Below the pieces are notes generated by a model. The model had not been told where the DNA came from. It worked only from the letters and a program-made list of their open reading frames with translations, and did no database searches. From positions 1-26,229 of the IMG/VR virus record IMGVR_UViG_3300020596_000095: 26,229 nucleotides of DNA; one strand, written 5' to 3'. Position numbers and translations under genes: made by a program. Source of the stretch: a virus. Position 1 is the first letter of the stretch; each line of letters opens with the position of its first letter. Positions 7,821-16,174 of the stretch are shown piece by piece.

Positions 7821-7853
7821 GTCCTAGAGGGGGAGGTGTTCCCCCTCTAGGAC
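7821..7853 (-). other. Perfect 14-bp hairpin between tail genes
   Basis: The arms at 7821-7834 and 7840-7853 are exact reverse complements with a five-base loop (7835-7839). It lies between the 123-residue tail gene and the G chaperone start. On the minus strand no T-tract follows, so it is not a standard intrinsic terminator; protection of the upstream tail mRNA end, or partial attenuation, is more likely. Confidence 0.6.
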
Positions 7854-7864
7854 TGTGTTGTTAT

Positions 7865-8236
7865 TTAGATACCTGCCGTCTCAGGAATACGAACCACAGC
7901 AAACAGAATGCCAGCGTTGGAGCCTTTCAAATAGACCTTTCCGCCGCTTTGCTCCCAGCCGGACTTTTTCCCAAACCAAAAAGATGCATACTCACCATTC
8001 GTCAGCGCGTAGGCTGTCACGTCCCCTGTCCGTTGCTTCTCATCCGCGACACTCTCCAGCGTGAATGTGTACGCACCGGTGCTTTTCACCACCAGCAATT
8101 CGCGCCCGGTAAAGACAAACTCGTCAAAATCAGCCACAGATGAAGCAGTGAAGATAAAATCTAAACTTCCCGCCGTGGGCTGAAGTGCGAGATACGGCCC
8201 TTTTGGGGCGATGATCGGTTGCGCCTGTCTTGGCAT
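7865..8236 (-). CDS. Hypothetical tail-module protein
   Basis: The 123-residue protein starts at ATG 8236 with GGGAAG eight bases upstream. It begins MPRQAQPIIAPKGPYLALQP and looks mostly beta: LDFIFTASS, DEFVFTGRELLVV, GAYTFTLESVADEKQRTGD, then YASFWFGKKSGW and a conserved-looking end GGKVYLKGSNAGILFAVV. There is no signal peptide or membrane segment. In lambda, G directly follows the tail tube gene V, so this is an extra gene inserted at that point. The beta character and position suggest a small structural protein of the tail, for example one decorating the tube. I do not recognise the family, and the function is open. Confidence 0.7.
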   Translation of the reverse strand: MPRQAQPIIAPKGPYLALQPTAGSLDFIFTASSVADFDEFVFTGRELLVVKSTGAYTFTLESVADEKQRTGDVTAYALTNGEYASFWFGKKSGWEQSGGKVYLKGSNAGILFAVVRIPETAGI

Positions 8237-8274
8237 CGTGTTCTTCCCTTCTATTCAATTAAGTGTATCGTGAA

Positions 8275-8709
8275 TTACGCTGGGAATGTCGGTGCGCCGG
8301 TCGCCATCACCGTAATATCCGCCTCCAGCACTCCGTCAGTTTCGGACTTCGCCGAAAACCCTGTGACGAATCCAGCAAAAATCCAAAACGTATTCCCGAC
8401 ATCAGGGAACACAATTTTGAAATTGGTCTTGACCCGCCCCACGAAATCAGCCAAGAACGCCTTATGCCCAGACGATGCTGGAACAAGATTGATCGCAAAC
8501 GTGGCTTCACCAGGATCGATCAAGCTGGAAATCTTTTCCCGCCATGCGCCCGCCGCTGCCGATGAATGCGTGGTCACATCGATCGTTTCCGCCTTCATGG
8601 AAAGGATCGTCATCGATCGAACTTCTGCCACCGTCACGTACACCCCTGATGCAGGGGTCGTCTCTCGCTGAAACAATGTCCCGTATGCTGGGATCGCTTC
8701 ACTTGGCAT
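8275..8709 (-). CDS. Major tail tube protein (lambda gpV-like)
   Basis: The 144-residue protein has the tail tube pattern of long-tailed phages: an N-terminal arm (AIPAYGTLFQRETTP), strands around VYVTVAEVRSMTI, the phrase KAETIDVTTHSS typical of tube proteins, then FAINLVPASSGHKAF and a C-terminal part ending GFVTGFSAKSETDGVLEADI. Hexameric rings of such proteins stack around the tape measure to form the tube. Length is near that of the lambda gpV N-terminal domain without the extra Ig-like domain. The start at 8709 has GGGAGGG six bases upstream, a strong site as expected for an abundant protein. No sheath gene is found nearby, which supports a non-contractile tail. Confidence 0.87.
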   Translation of the reverse strand: MPSEAIPAYGTLFQRETTPASGVYVTVAEVRSMTILSMKAETIDVTTHSSAAAGAWREKISSLIDPGEATFAINLVPASSGHKAFLADFVGRVKTNFKIVFPDVGNTFWIFAGFVTGFSAKSETDGVLEADITVMATGAPTFPA

Positions 8710-8734
8710 AACATACCCTCCCTATTGTGAAAGT

Positions 8735-9202
8735 CTACCCCTGTGCGTAAGGATCATCACGCACATGCTCAAAGATACATTCAAAAAATAACACTTTTGA
8801 TAAATGCGGCATGGTCATGTCGAGCTCTGTTTCCATATATGCCGCGGGGTCTGTATCAATTGCCAGCCCGCCCCATGACCGATCTCCCTGCACGCACTTT
8901 TCAACATCCGCCAACAGACTGTTAAGGATTGCACCACCGGTAGGCGTCTCGCCGACTTGCGTAGTAATGATCACGATATAGCACCCCATGCGCTTCTGGA
9001 CATTCGGATAGACCGACCGGCCTTTTTCCGGGTCTGTATTCCCTTCTTTCAGAAGCAGCGTCGGTAGGTCGGCAATAGAAATGCCGCTCAGGTTGTGTCG
9101 TTGCACCGTCGCGATTGTGTTCATATACCCGTTGGCGGGCGTGATTGTCGTCAGTCTCGCCGCGATCCTCACCATGATTTGTTCTTGAATGCTATCGGGC
9201 AC
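8735..9202 (-). CDS. Tail terminator-like protein (lambda gpU position)
   Basis: This 155-residue protein lies just before the tail tube gene, where lambda has U, the protein that caps the tube and stops its growth. It begins with an amphipathic helix (DSIQEQIMVRIAARLTTI) and has strands and a helix later (MGCYIVIITTQV, GGAILNSLLADVEKCV), ending LSKVLFFECIFEHVRDDPYA, all typical of the tail terminator / tail completion fold. The start is uncertain: GTG 9202 overlaps the preceding gene by 11 bases, and ATG 9175 would remove nine residues; neither has a clear ribosome binding site. The assignment rests on size, fold pattern and gene order rather than on a strict motif. Confidence 0.72.
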   Translation of the reverse strand: MPDSIQEQIMVRIAARLTTITPANGYMNTIATVQRHNLSGISIADLPTLLLKEGNTDPEKGRSVYPNVQKRMGCYIVIITTQVGETPTGGAILNSLLADVEKCVQGDRSWGGLAIDTDPAAYMETELDMTMPHLSKVLFFECIFEHVRDDPYAQG

Positions 9203-9686
9203 CTTGCACCAACGCCTTTTTCAGTGTGTCGTGTGTTGCTCGTGTTGCAGCTTTTCCGACCCTCACCAGCACTGCCGGCGCTTCCGCCCGCACCTGCGAT
9301 TCGAAGTGAAGGCGTTTAGGAATTTTCACCTGATCGACCACCGCAACGATTTGCCCCTTTTCCCGCAAATATAATTTCTTCCCGCCAGCCGCTCGAATCG
9401 TCAACCCTTTATCGTGGACGTGTAACAGCCGACTAATACGGATCGCTCCGCCTAACTGTTTCAGGCTTTTGCTGTCCACAAAAGTGACAACGTTTTTCCC
9501 CTTGGTCAACCGCCCACCTTTGATCCCAGGTGGGCCTTGTAATTGCGTCTTGATGAACGATTTCTTAATGCGCTTCAAACCCCTGGATAACTCCGTGCTC
9601 ATGTACCGCAATTGCACGCTTGGTGTCTTTGCGACCGCCGCAATAAATTTACCCATCATGGGTATCGCGGTATTCACGCGCGCCAT
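9192..9686 (-). CDS. Minor tail / tail completion protein, gpZ-like
   Basis: The 164-residue protein is basic and begins MARVNTAIPMMGKFIAAVAK, then has a KPP-like region (LQGPPGIKGGRLTKGK) often seen in prophage minor tail protein Z and HK97 gp10-type proteins, which act at the head-tail joint or finish the tail. The C-terminus is helical and basic (GKAATRATHDTLKKAL). Its start is coupled to the stop of the giant exported protein as TAATG, so translation may depend on ribosomes leaving that gene. In lambda this gene follows FII directly; here four exported-protein genes separate the two. Confidence 0.75.
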   Translation of the reverse strand: MARVNTAIPMMGKFIAAVAKTPSVQLRYMSTELSRGLKRIKKSFIKTQLQGPPGIKGGRLTKGKNVVTFVDSKSLKQLGGAIRISRLLHVHDKGLTIRAAGGKKLYLREKGQIVAVVDQVKIPKRLHFESQVRAEAPAVLVRVGKAATRATHDTLKKALVQGAR

Positions 9687-12600
9687 TATTCAGCAGGCCT
9701 TTCATCACGGCTCACTGTGCCACGATCCGGGTCACCACGACTTTCTCCAAATCTAATTGCATCCCTTTGGGAATTTTTCCCGACAATCGGTGTCACGCCG
9801 CACACGGTGTTGGAATAGCCAGGACTTAGATTCGGCGCTGCGGCACTATCCACGGTTCGGACGCGCCAGCAATACCCAATGCCAGGCGTCAGTTGCCGAA
9901 CAGAAAAATTGTCGATAGTCGGAGCGGCAGCTGATGCAAAGTTAGTACACGGCACACCTGCCACTCCTGCCCATGGTGTACACTGTTCAATCACCGATCT
10001 AACAGGCCCTTGGTTGTCCACGCCTAACGTCCACACAAGTAAGGCCGACTGTGTAAAGACTTCCACGGTCAGGTTACTCGCGTTCGTCGGCGGGTCAAGA
10101 TCGAGCACCGCGCTGGTCGTGACCGTTTGCACGTTAGAATTCGCACTCTCGTTTTCAGCCGTATCCACGAATCGCACGATCGTGTTCACCACCGTATCAG
10201 CGGGTAGCCCCGTTCTGATCACTGAGAGATCTGCAAGCGGAACTTCAGGGCCATGATATATGTAATCAGTACTCCCTGCGCCAAATGACAGATACGTCCT
10301 CCATCCTCGAATATCTCCATCCGCATTAGCAGGAGGCTGAATCACCAACTCAACCTGTGAGCTGCTTCTTGCCGTCGCCACAACGATCGGCTCTTCAGGA
10401 GGGGTGGTATCGCCAGGGGTCGCGGACACAACCACGGTCGCCACAGCGTTCGTCGGATTAAATATCGTGACCTGTGACGTATTTTCAAAACCACATGCCA
10501 TATAGTAGGTCGTCGTGGTATTGTCTGTCAGTCCTGTCACTACCTGCGACCCCTGCAATCCCGATGCACTCATTGTCAGTGTCATGGATGTGTAAGGAAT
10601 ATCGGTGAGTGCATAACGAGCGTTGCAGGGCTTGTCCGCGAGAAATCCAATGATGGCAGATGTTGTACCAGCCGGATACGAAAACGCCGCAAGTGGTTGA
10701 GGATTTGATAACACTGGCGGCACTGTGTCTGCGACTGGTGCGGCAGCGACTGCCGCGCATCGCTGCCCGCCAACAACCTCTGATCCTGTAGCCGTCCGCG
10801 CAATCGCACAGACATAATTCGTCATGCCTGAAATGAATTGGTTGTCCCAGCTATACGCCCCACCTACGATACCGACTATCGGCACCGTCACAGTTGAGAA
10901 CTCTGAAAAAAACCTGATGAAGGCCGGTGAGCCGGTCGTGGCGACGCCAGACACTCCTGTACGCCCCACAACCGTAAACGCTGAGATCGTTGGCACAACA
11001 GCCGGGGTCGAAGAGATCGTTTCCACCACCACATCGTCGAACTGCGCCAATGTGGGCGGGTTGCCGTATGTCATTAGCCCGACTCGCACGTTACTTGCAT
11101 ACGTGGAATCTGTAGCCGATGTTACGAGGGTTTCCGCCCCCGCACGAATCGCGTAACAACGAATCACATTTCCTTCTTTTTCTGCCCTCATCCTATCTGT
11201 TTGTACCCATGACCATGACGTGACGGAAACCAACGGAGTCATTACCCCAGCAACCCATCGCTCAACCTGCGTCGTCGTGCCAGGGGATACAACACGGCAC
11301 GCATTGGCGTTGAAATCAGGGCCAGCGCCCGCCCCTACCAGTAACCCGGGGTATGAGTTGGTGGCTGTGTAGACCGATAGGGTAGCAGTGATGGCGTGGT
11401 CTGCCGACGTGGCCACTACGGTCATTGCGGAATCACCAACACTTGCTGGGACGGCTCGCTGTGAGAGAATTTGAAAATTCTGCTTGGTGGCCGTTCCTCC
11501 TGCGGCAGCAGGCTTGATGGCGATCAACGAAATAGAGCCTCGTTCATTGTATGCCTGTGTCCACCTCATGGTCCTTGCGCCGGTCCCGACCTCAGCCAGA
11601 TAACTCACCCCGAACCCATCGTTGCCCACGCCTCTACGTGTCACCTGTACGGCACCGAGCGAAGTGTCTAGCGTTAGTCCGCCAGATGCTCGCCCCGCCG
11701 CACACGAAAACACCCATGCTTTATCATTCACCACAGTGGTACTCGCGCTAAGAGCCGAGCCAGTAGTGTTAAACGATGCGCCACCCGATGAATCGATCAG
11801 TGCCGCCGTATCTGCGCCAGATAATTGTATCCACGTCACCGCACCGCCCCATTGGTTTTTTACAGCAGCCGACCATGCCGCAACCCCATTCGCCGTCGTG
11901 ACTGTCGGATTGACCATATAGTACCAGGCAGAATTTCCGGCATCGAAGTCAACGCCACCGTTCCACGAATCTGTCTGTGAGGCAGTCATCGCCGAGCCGT
12001 TGAACGTCACGCCTGACGGCCCACCACCGGCGTAACTTCCGCTCCCGACACAAGCCAATAGGACTTTGGTCGTGGCGTCGATCGTCAAAGATTGCGTGGA
12101 ACTTGTGGCACTCACGACCCCGGCCGCTTCGACCTTTGGTGCACTCAACGCAATCACTCCGCCAACAGGGTCGGTATATCCACCAGCCCATGGTTTCCCC
12201 GTGCGGTTGATGGTCGTAGGATTGTCAGATACATTGAAATCGTCGGTAAACTCCGTCGTTCTATACAACACATTCGCTGATGGGGTTGTGGCTGTAACCG
12301 TGGTAGTAGGGGTAGACTTCAGCCCAACACCATTCACACCTTCGAGCCGGTAGCTGTACGTCGTACCTGCCGGGAGATTGATGTGGAGATACTGCCGAGG
12401 GGTGGCAGCGTTGGCGCTGACGGTCGTGAGCACAGACGTTGGGGTACAACTAGGAGTTGCGCACATGAGCACATTTGTTGATGCATAGCCGCTTTCGTTG
12501 TCCGCTCCCTGTGCAGTCCATGCGACAGTAATTTGTGAGCTGCTTGCGGTAGCAGTGAGTCCTGTTGGCGCCGATGGAGGCGTGGTATCTGGAGGAGGAG

Positions 12601-13444
12601 GAGGAGGCGCTATACCACCTGGCATGCCGATCCGTGTCGTGGAGGTCACGCTGTGATCGTAATACACATACTGTGTCTGTGGTAATGTCCAAGTGCCCCC
12701 GCCACCAAGAATAGGTGTATTCTTTACAAGACCAAACACACTATTGTTCGTTCGGAGCACGACGTCAAAATGCTCCATCATCAGCACGTCATTCACCCAT
12801 ACTCGATAGATCCCGTCGTGGCTCGAACTCAAGCCATTCCCTACGGTATTCATTTTCGAGTACGTTTCGACCCAATACCACGTACCGGGAACAAATGTCA
12901 TGGAGGCTTTGTTCTGGTTGTAGTTCCGCGTACATACTTGCGTCGCCCAGTCGGGGCGTGGGGTGTAGGTGCAGTTGTTCCACCATAGCTGTGCGGTAGC
13001 TGCCATGTAAGTCCCAGTAAGGCCCGATATGGTCAGCGCCATGTTGTCCTGGCTCGTTCCGACATTGCCGGCTGAGGGAGTTCGGTTGACGGTGAAGGAT
13101 TGCTTGGTGGCAATGGGATGCCAACTAAATGGGGAGCTGTACTTCACCCAGTATCCGTAATAGATCTCCGTCAGATTATACTGGCTGGGAATATCATATG
13201 CAGATGTTCCACCACTCGTGCTAGAGGTTTTTATTCCAGCAACGTGTCTTCCTGTGATAGCCGTTCCTCCTGAGGGGGAGCTGCCGCCAATGGGTGATGT
13301 GATGATGGGATAGAGATCTGCTTCCGCATTGCTATAGCTCCACCCTGCTTGGGTTTTATTGTTGAACTCGTTCGTGTCGATAACCAGAGCCTGTGCCGCC
13401 GGCGCGAACAACAAGAGAAAGAGCGTAATCCATATTCTTAACAT
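9686..13444 (-). CDS. Giant exported multidomain protein (signal peptide, lectin-like and fibronectin type III domains)
   Basis: The frame is open to 13546, but ATG 13444 is chosen: AGGTGG lies just upstream and the protein then starts with a clear Sec signal peptide, MLRIWITLFLLLFAPAAQA, ending in an AxA cleavage site. The 1252 residues contain: about 20-275, a concanavalin-like fold with WYWVETYSK and DGIYRVWVNDVLM, as in polysaccharide-lyase/laminin-G families; about 277-283, a proline run; about 285-385, a fibronectin type III domain (DTTPPSAPTGLTA); about 450-645, a module homologous to the preceding gene; about 655-815, a second lectin-like domain; then three Ig/fibronectin-like domains (VPPVLSNP, DTTPPEEP, DPPTNASN). 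Many cysteines fit an oxidising location. No catalytic centre can be assigned. It overlaps its upstream neighbour by seven bases. Confidence 0.85.
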   Translation of the reverse strand: MLRIWITLFLLLFAPAAQALVIDTNEFNNKTQAGWSYSNAEADLYPIITSPIGGSSPSGGTAITGRHVAGIKTSSTSGGTSAYDIPSQYNLTEIYYGYWVKYSSPFSWHPIATKQSFTVNRTPSAGNVGTSQDNMALTISGLTGTYMAATAQLWWNNCTYTPRPDWATQVCTRNYNQNKASMTFVPGTWYWVETYSKMNTVGNGLSSSHDGIYRVWVNDVLMMEHFDVVLRTNNSVFGLVKNTPILGGGGTWTLPQTQYVYYDHSVTSTTRIGMPGGIAPPPPPPDTTPPSAPTGLTATASSSQITVAWTAQGADNESGYASTNVLMCATPSCTPTSVLTTVSANAATPRQYLHINLPAGTTYSYRLEGVNGVGLKSTPTTTVTATTPSANVLYRTTEFTDDFNVSDNPTTINRTGKPWAGGYTDPVGGVIALSAPKVEAAGVVSATSSTQSLTIDATTKVLLACVGSGSYAGGGPSGVTFNGSAMTASQTDSWNGGVDFDAGNSAWYYMVNPTVTTANGVAAWSAAVKNQWGGAVTWIQLSGADTAALIDSSGGASFNTTGSALSASTTVVNDKAWVFSCAAGRASGGLTLDTSLGAVQVTRRGVGNDGFGVSYLAEVGTGARTMRWTQAYNERGSISLIAIKPAAAGGTATKQNFQILSQRAVPASVGDSAMTVVATSADHAITATLSVYTATNSYPGLLVGAGAGPDFNANACRVVSPGTTTQVERWVAGVMTPLVSVTSWSWVQTDRMRAEKEGNVIRCYAIRAGAETLVTSATDSTYASNVRVGLMTYGNPPTLAQFDDVVVETISSTPAVVPTISAFTVVGRTGVSGVATTGSPAFIRFFSEFSTVTVPIVGIVGGAYSWDNQFISGMTNYVCAIARTATGSEVVGGQRCAAVAAAPVADTVPPVLSNPQPLAAFSYPAGTTSAIIGFLADKPCNARYALTDIPYTSMTLTMSASGLQGSQVVTGLTDNTTTTYYMACGFENTSQVTIFNPTNAVATVVVSATPGDTTPPEEPIVVATARSSSQVELVIQPPANADGDIRGWRTYLSFGAGSTDYIYHGPEVPLADLSVIRTGLPADTVVNTIVRFVDTAENESANSNVQTVTTSAVLDLDPPTNASNLTVEVFTQSALLVWTLGVDNQGPVRSVIEQCTPWAGVAGVPCTNFASAAAPTIDNFSVRQLTPGIGYCWRVRTVDSAAAPNLSPGYSNTVCGVTPIVGKNSQRDAIRFGESRGDPDRGTVSRDERPAE

Positions 13445-14178
13445 CCACCTGCCCCCATTAGCATTAGTGAGCCATTGCACGCGCCTGCCGCCAATTGTTT
13501 TATACCTCTGACGATAATGGCCCACGTCGCGGATGATTGCGTCCAATTCAATGTCGCGCTCCCCGCAGTTGGTACCGCGAGCGTCGAACTTCCATGCCCC
13601 ATACTATTGGCGGTATTGTTTTGCTGCTGGACACCACTCGCCCCGATGGTGAGGCCTCCTGCCGCCTGCCCCATGACGCAGCCTATGGCCATTGATCCGT
13701 TCGTTGCAGTCGTAATGGTCCCAGATGGTGCGGTACTATTCCCGGTCCCAGTGACGCCGCCGTCACTAGCTGACGTATCAGCACCACTAAATTGCATCGC
13801 GTCTCCGTTGGCAGAGAAGGATGTGTCAGCCGTGCCCGCCCACGTGATAACGACATTCGCAGTTGTGACCGTAGGCGCGGCGGTCAGTCGCCAAAACTCG
13901 ACCTTGAGGTTATTCCCGTTTGCAACGTTGCCAATACTCGCTAAATTTTCAGACCCGTTGAACACCACACTCGTTGCAAAGTTGGCATTATTCCCACGCG
14001 ACTGCACACACACATACAGCGCATTCGTCGCCGCATCTATCGTGATTGACTTGGTAAGCGTCGTGACAGCGGAGCCCGCCGTAAATCCGTCACGTTTGAC
14101 AATCGCCACATCAGCCCACGCTGGGAGCGCCAGTGACCAAATGAGAAAGGTGAGAAGTATGCTGGAGGCTACTTTCAT
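13438..14178 (-). CDS. Exported beta-rich protein with signal peptide
   Basis: The 246-residue protein begins MKVASSILLTFLIWSLALPA and has a Sec signal peptide with an AWA cleavage site near residue 22. The mature part is a repetitive beta structure: SITIDAATNALYVCVQSR, SVVFNGSENLAS, APTVTTANVVITWAG, ADTSASDGGVTGTGNST, and a C-terminal IIVRGIKQLAAGA. This order of motifs is repeated inside the 1252-residue protein encoded next, so the two share a module. The start ATG 14178 overlaps the previous stop as TGATG; a GTG lies one codon earlier. GAGGAG is about 14 bases away, so coupling rather than free initiation is likely. No enzyme motif is seen. Confidence 0.78.
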   Translation of the reverse strand: MKVASSILLTFLIWSLALPAWADVAIVKRDGFTAGSAVTTLTKSITIDAATNALYVCVQSRGNNANFATSVVFNGSENLASIGNVANGNNLKVEFWRLTAAPTVTTANVVITWAGTADTSFSANGDAMQFSGADTSASDGGVTGTGNSTAPSGTITTATNGSMAIGCVMGQAAGGLTIGASGVQQQNNTANSMGHGSSTLAVPTAGSATLNWTQSSATWAIIVRGIKQLAAGACNGSLMLMGAGGC

Positions 14179-14504
14179 CACGGTATAACAGTCTCCTCAA
14201 TGGCGGGTCGCACAGGGCGCGTGATGGAGAGCTTGTCACCCGACTTTACTCTCGTTGGAATGCCCTTCACCCCGTTCAATCGCTCAATGATCCCTGCCGA
14301 CCATTCAGCCAATTGGTCTGGTAGGAAATTCCACGGTAGCAGCGTGGAATAGCGGACGGGGGTTTCACTCGGCCCAGTAAACCGCGCAGTAAGCGAGAAA
14401 GTCCCGCGCGAGTCCACTGGCTCAACTTGATCGACCGTCACATCATCGTAACCGGCCCATGCGGGAGTCGCGCTAAGAATGAAACAGATCAAAAGTAGAT
14501 ACAT
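14178..14504 (-). CDS. Small exported protein with signal peptide
   Basis: The 108-residue protein starts at ATG 14504 with GGGAG seven bases upstream. It begins MYLLLICFILSATPAWA, a compact signal peptide with an AWA cleavage site at residue 17, although it lacks a basic residue in the first positions. The mature ~91 residues contain RGTFSLTARFTGPSETPVRY and LLPWNFLPDQLAEWSAGIIE, with no cysteine and no membrane helix. A periplasmic or secreted location follows from the signal. I do not recognise the family. It is the second gene of the exported cassette, tightly placed 12 bases after the first and overlapping the third. Confidence 0.7.
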   Translation of the reverse strand: MYLLLICFILSATPAWAGYDDVTVDQVEPVDSRGTFSLTARFTGPSETPVRYSTLLPWNFLPDQLAEWSAGIIERLNGVKGIPTRVKSGDKLSITRPVRPAIEETVIP

Positions 14505-14516
14505 TGTGAATCTCCC

Positions 14517-15812
14517 TTAGTTAGCTGCGACGACATAGCTGATCACACCTGAGAGCTGCCCGGTGCTCGACATGAGGATGCAGATATTATCAGCATCCGT
14601 GTCGGACTTGGCGACAGTTCCCCTGCCATCTCCTAACGCAATTCCACCATTCGCTGCGAAATTCCATCCAGTCGCCGCAGTCGTCCCACCGATCATCGCG
14701 CCAAGGCTGGTCGCACAGACAGTTCCGGTCCCACTCACAAGGGCAATGTTTTGTGCAGTCGCACTCATCACCGTGACGGCGCATACATACGTGCGCATAG
14801 AGGCGGTCCCTGTAATGATCTGCGTGCCTGTCGTTTGGCTGATTGGCACAAGAATCTTGGCGGCCCCAGCGCACGGGTCGGCAATCGACGCAAGGACACG
14901 AGTGGAAATGGTATCTAGTTGTGTGGTCATCAGCCGGAGTTTAGCCGTCAGCGAGCCGGCTGCGCCTGTTGTTGCAGCGGCATCTGCTGCTGCTCCTACC
15001 CCTGCGGAAAGCTGACTATCGTTCGCCTCAGTTGTGCGAGAAGATCCGGTACCTGTCGATCCCGCGCCCATGAGCGGCGCCACGCCATTGATCTGTGAGA
15101 TGTTCGCACCTGAGCCAGACACAATGTTATCGAGGAGCTGCAATGCCGTGATCTGGGTGGTTTGATTCGCCGCGCTGGCATCGCCAGCCCCAGCCCCAGA
15201 GCTAGACCCTGCGATGCCCTGATTCACCCACGCCTGAACGGTTGCCCCTGTGCCGGAAATGGATGTGGTTACCCAATGATACCAGTTGCAATCTTTCGTA
15301 AACTGTGGAAGCTCATCAACATCCTTTGTGGTTGCACTCAAGGCAATCGTGCCGATCAGCGATCCGTGCGTGGTCGTGTTTTCGCCATCGCAATACAGCG
15401 CCACATTGGCAACTTGCGCGCCTGTGCCGGTCACTGAGGCCCAAGGCGTTTTGGATCCGCTCGGCAGCGTAAACGTGGCGCTGGTCGTGTTCGTTGTCAC
15501 GCCGGTCATGCCGATATGTGTCTGGATATTCGCGCCCAGTAGCTTCATCCATGATTCACCAGAGCACTTACTTTCGCCCGACAGGCACGGCAAATTGATT
15601 CGCAAACCGTTCAATAAATCAAACGATAAGCTCGCTGTTGCGCCCTCTGCTAATGTCGGGGCAACAGATGTGGCGGCCCCAACACCCTGCCCTTCAGTCG
15701 TCACATATAATGGATTGGACACCGTGCCGCCCGCCGCGTATGTCGTAGAGGGAGCGACCAATGCCAGCATCATGCTAATCGCCAGCAACCATTTCATCGA
15801 TACACGCATCAT
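14517..15812 (-). CDS. Exported protein with phage structural-like sequence
   Basis: The 431-residue protein has a signal peptide: charged MMRVSMKW, a hydrophobic LLAISMMLALVA, and a cleavage site near TTYA-A at residue 26. GGGAGG seven bases before ATG 15812 supports this start (ATG 15797 would also keep the signal). The mature part contains phrases frequent in phage structural proteins, such as AATTGAAGSLTAKLRLMTTQ near residues 285-305, and glycine/alanine-rich linkers. Eight cysteines (LPC, SKC, LYC, KDC, DPC, YVC, TVC, NIC) are an even number and would suit disulphides outside the cytoplasm. It heads the exported cassette and follows the FII-position gene by 14 bases. Function is unknown; a secreted or surface-displayed virion-related protein is the best guess. 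Confidence 0.78.
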   Translation of the reverse strand: MMRVSMKWLLAISMMLALVAPSTTYAAGGTVSNPLYVTTEGQGVGAATSVAPTLAEGATASLSFDLLNGLRINLPCLSGESKCSGESWMKLLGANIQTHIGMTGVTTNTTSATFTLPSGSKTPWASVTGTGAQVANVALYCDGENTTTHGSLIGTIALSATTKDVDELPQFTKDCNWYHWVTTSISGTGATVQAWVNQGIAGSSSGAGAGDASAANQTTQITALQLLDNIVSGSGANISQINGVAPLMGAGSTGTGSSRTTEANDSQLSAGVGAAADAAATTGAAGSLTAKLRLMTTQLDTISTRVLASIADPCAGAAKILVPISQTTGTQIITGTASMRTYVCAVTVMSATAQNIALVSGTGTVCATSLGAMIGGTTAATGWNFAANGGIALGDGRGTVAKSDTDADNICILMSSTGQLSGVISYVVAAN

Positions 15813-15826
15813 CAGTACCCCCTCCC

Positions 15827-16174
15827 CTACGTTTGGGCCAAGACAATAAAGGCGCCGTTACCGTTGCCAAAGCCATCATCTTCGCTAATCACCGTTTGCA
15901 CGACGAACAGCGTTGTGTCTGCATCGCTGAGATTCTTTTTCATACGAATTTTATCCAAACGCTCTTGAATCACCAGCACCCCATATTCGCTGTCTTTTGC
16001 GATCAACACCTGCCGAGTGTTCGCGCTATATCGCTGGCCGTTTGTCACTTGCACGTCATGCGTGGGTCGATCACGATCGACACACGCAAGAAACTCTAGA
16101 TCCGCACTCCCATATGGAGTGTACGTGATCATTTCCCCGCCGAGTTGCTTGATCAAATTCACAGTGGCAGACAT
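15827..16174 (-). CDS. Head-tail connector-like protein (lambda FII position)
   Basis: The 115-residue protein starts ATG 16174 directly after the TAA of the preceding gene. It begins MSATVNLIKQLGGEMITYTP and includes a beta core (YSANTRQVLIAKDSEYGVLV, TLFVVQTVISEDDGFGNG), resembling head-tail attachment proteins that finish the head and accept the tail. Its place after the FI-position gene matches lambda FII. It has no signal peptide, in contrast to the four genes that follow. The family link is by size, position and beta pattern, so it is moderately sure. Confidence 0.65.
   Translation of the reverse strand: MSATVNLIKQLGGEMITYTPYGSADLEFLACVDRDRPTHDVQVTNGQRYSANTRQVLIAKDSEYGVLVIQERLDKIRMKKNLSDADTTLFVVQTVISEDDGFGNGNGAFIVLAQT

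Noticed and set aside
7821-7853. Intrinsic terminator
   Set aside because: No T-tract follows on the minus strand, and the operon continues with the G chaperone a few bases later.
13445-13546. N-terminal extension of the giant exported protein
   Set aside because: It overlaps the preceding gene and would bury the signal peptide; the ATG at 13444 has a ribosome binding site.
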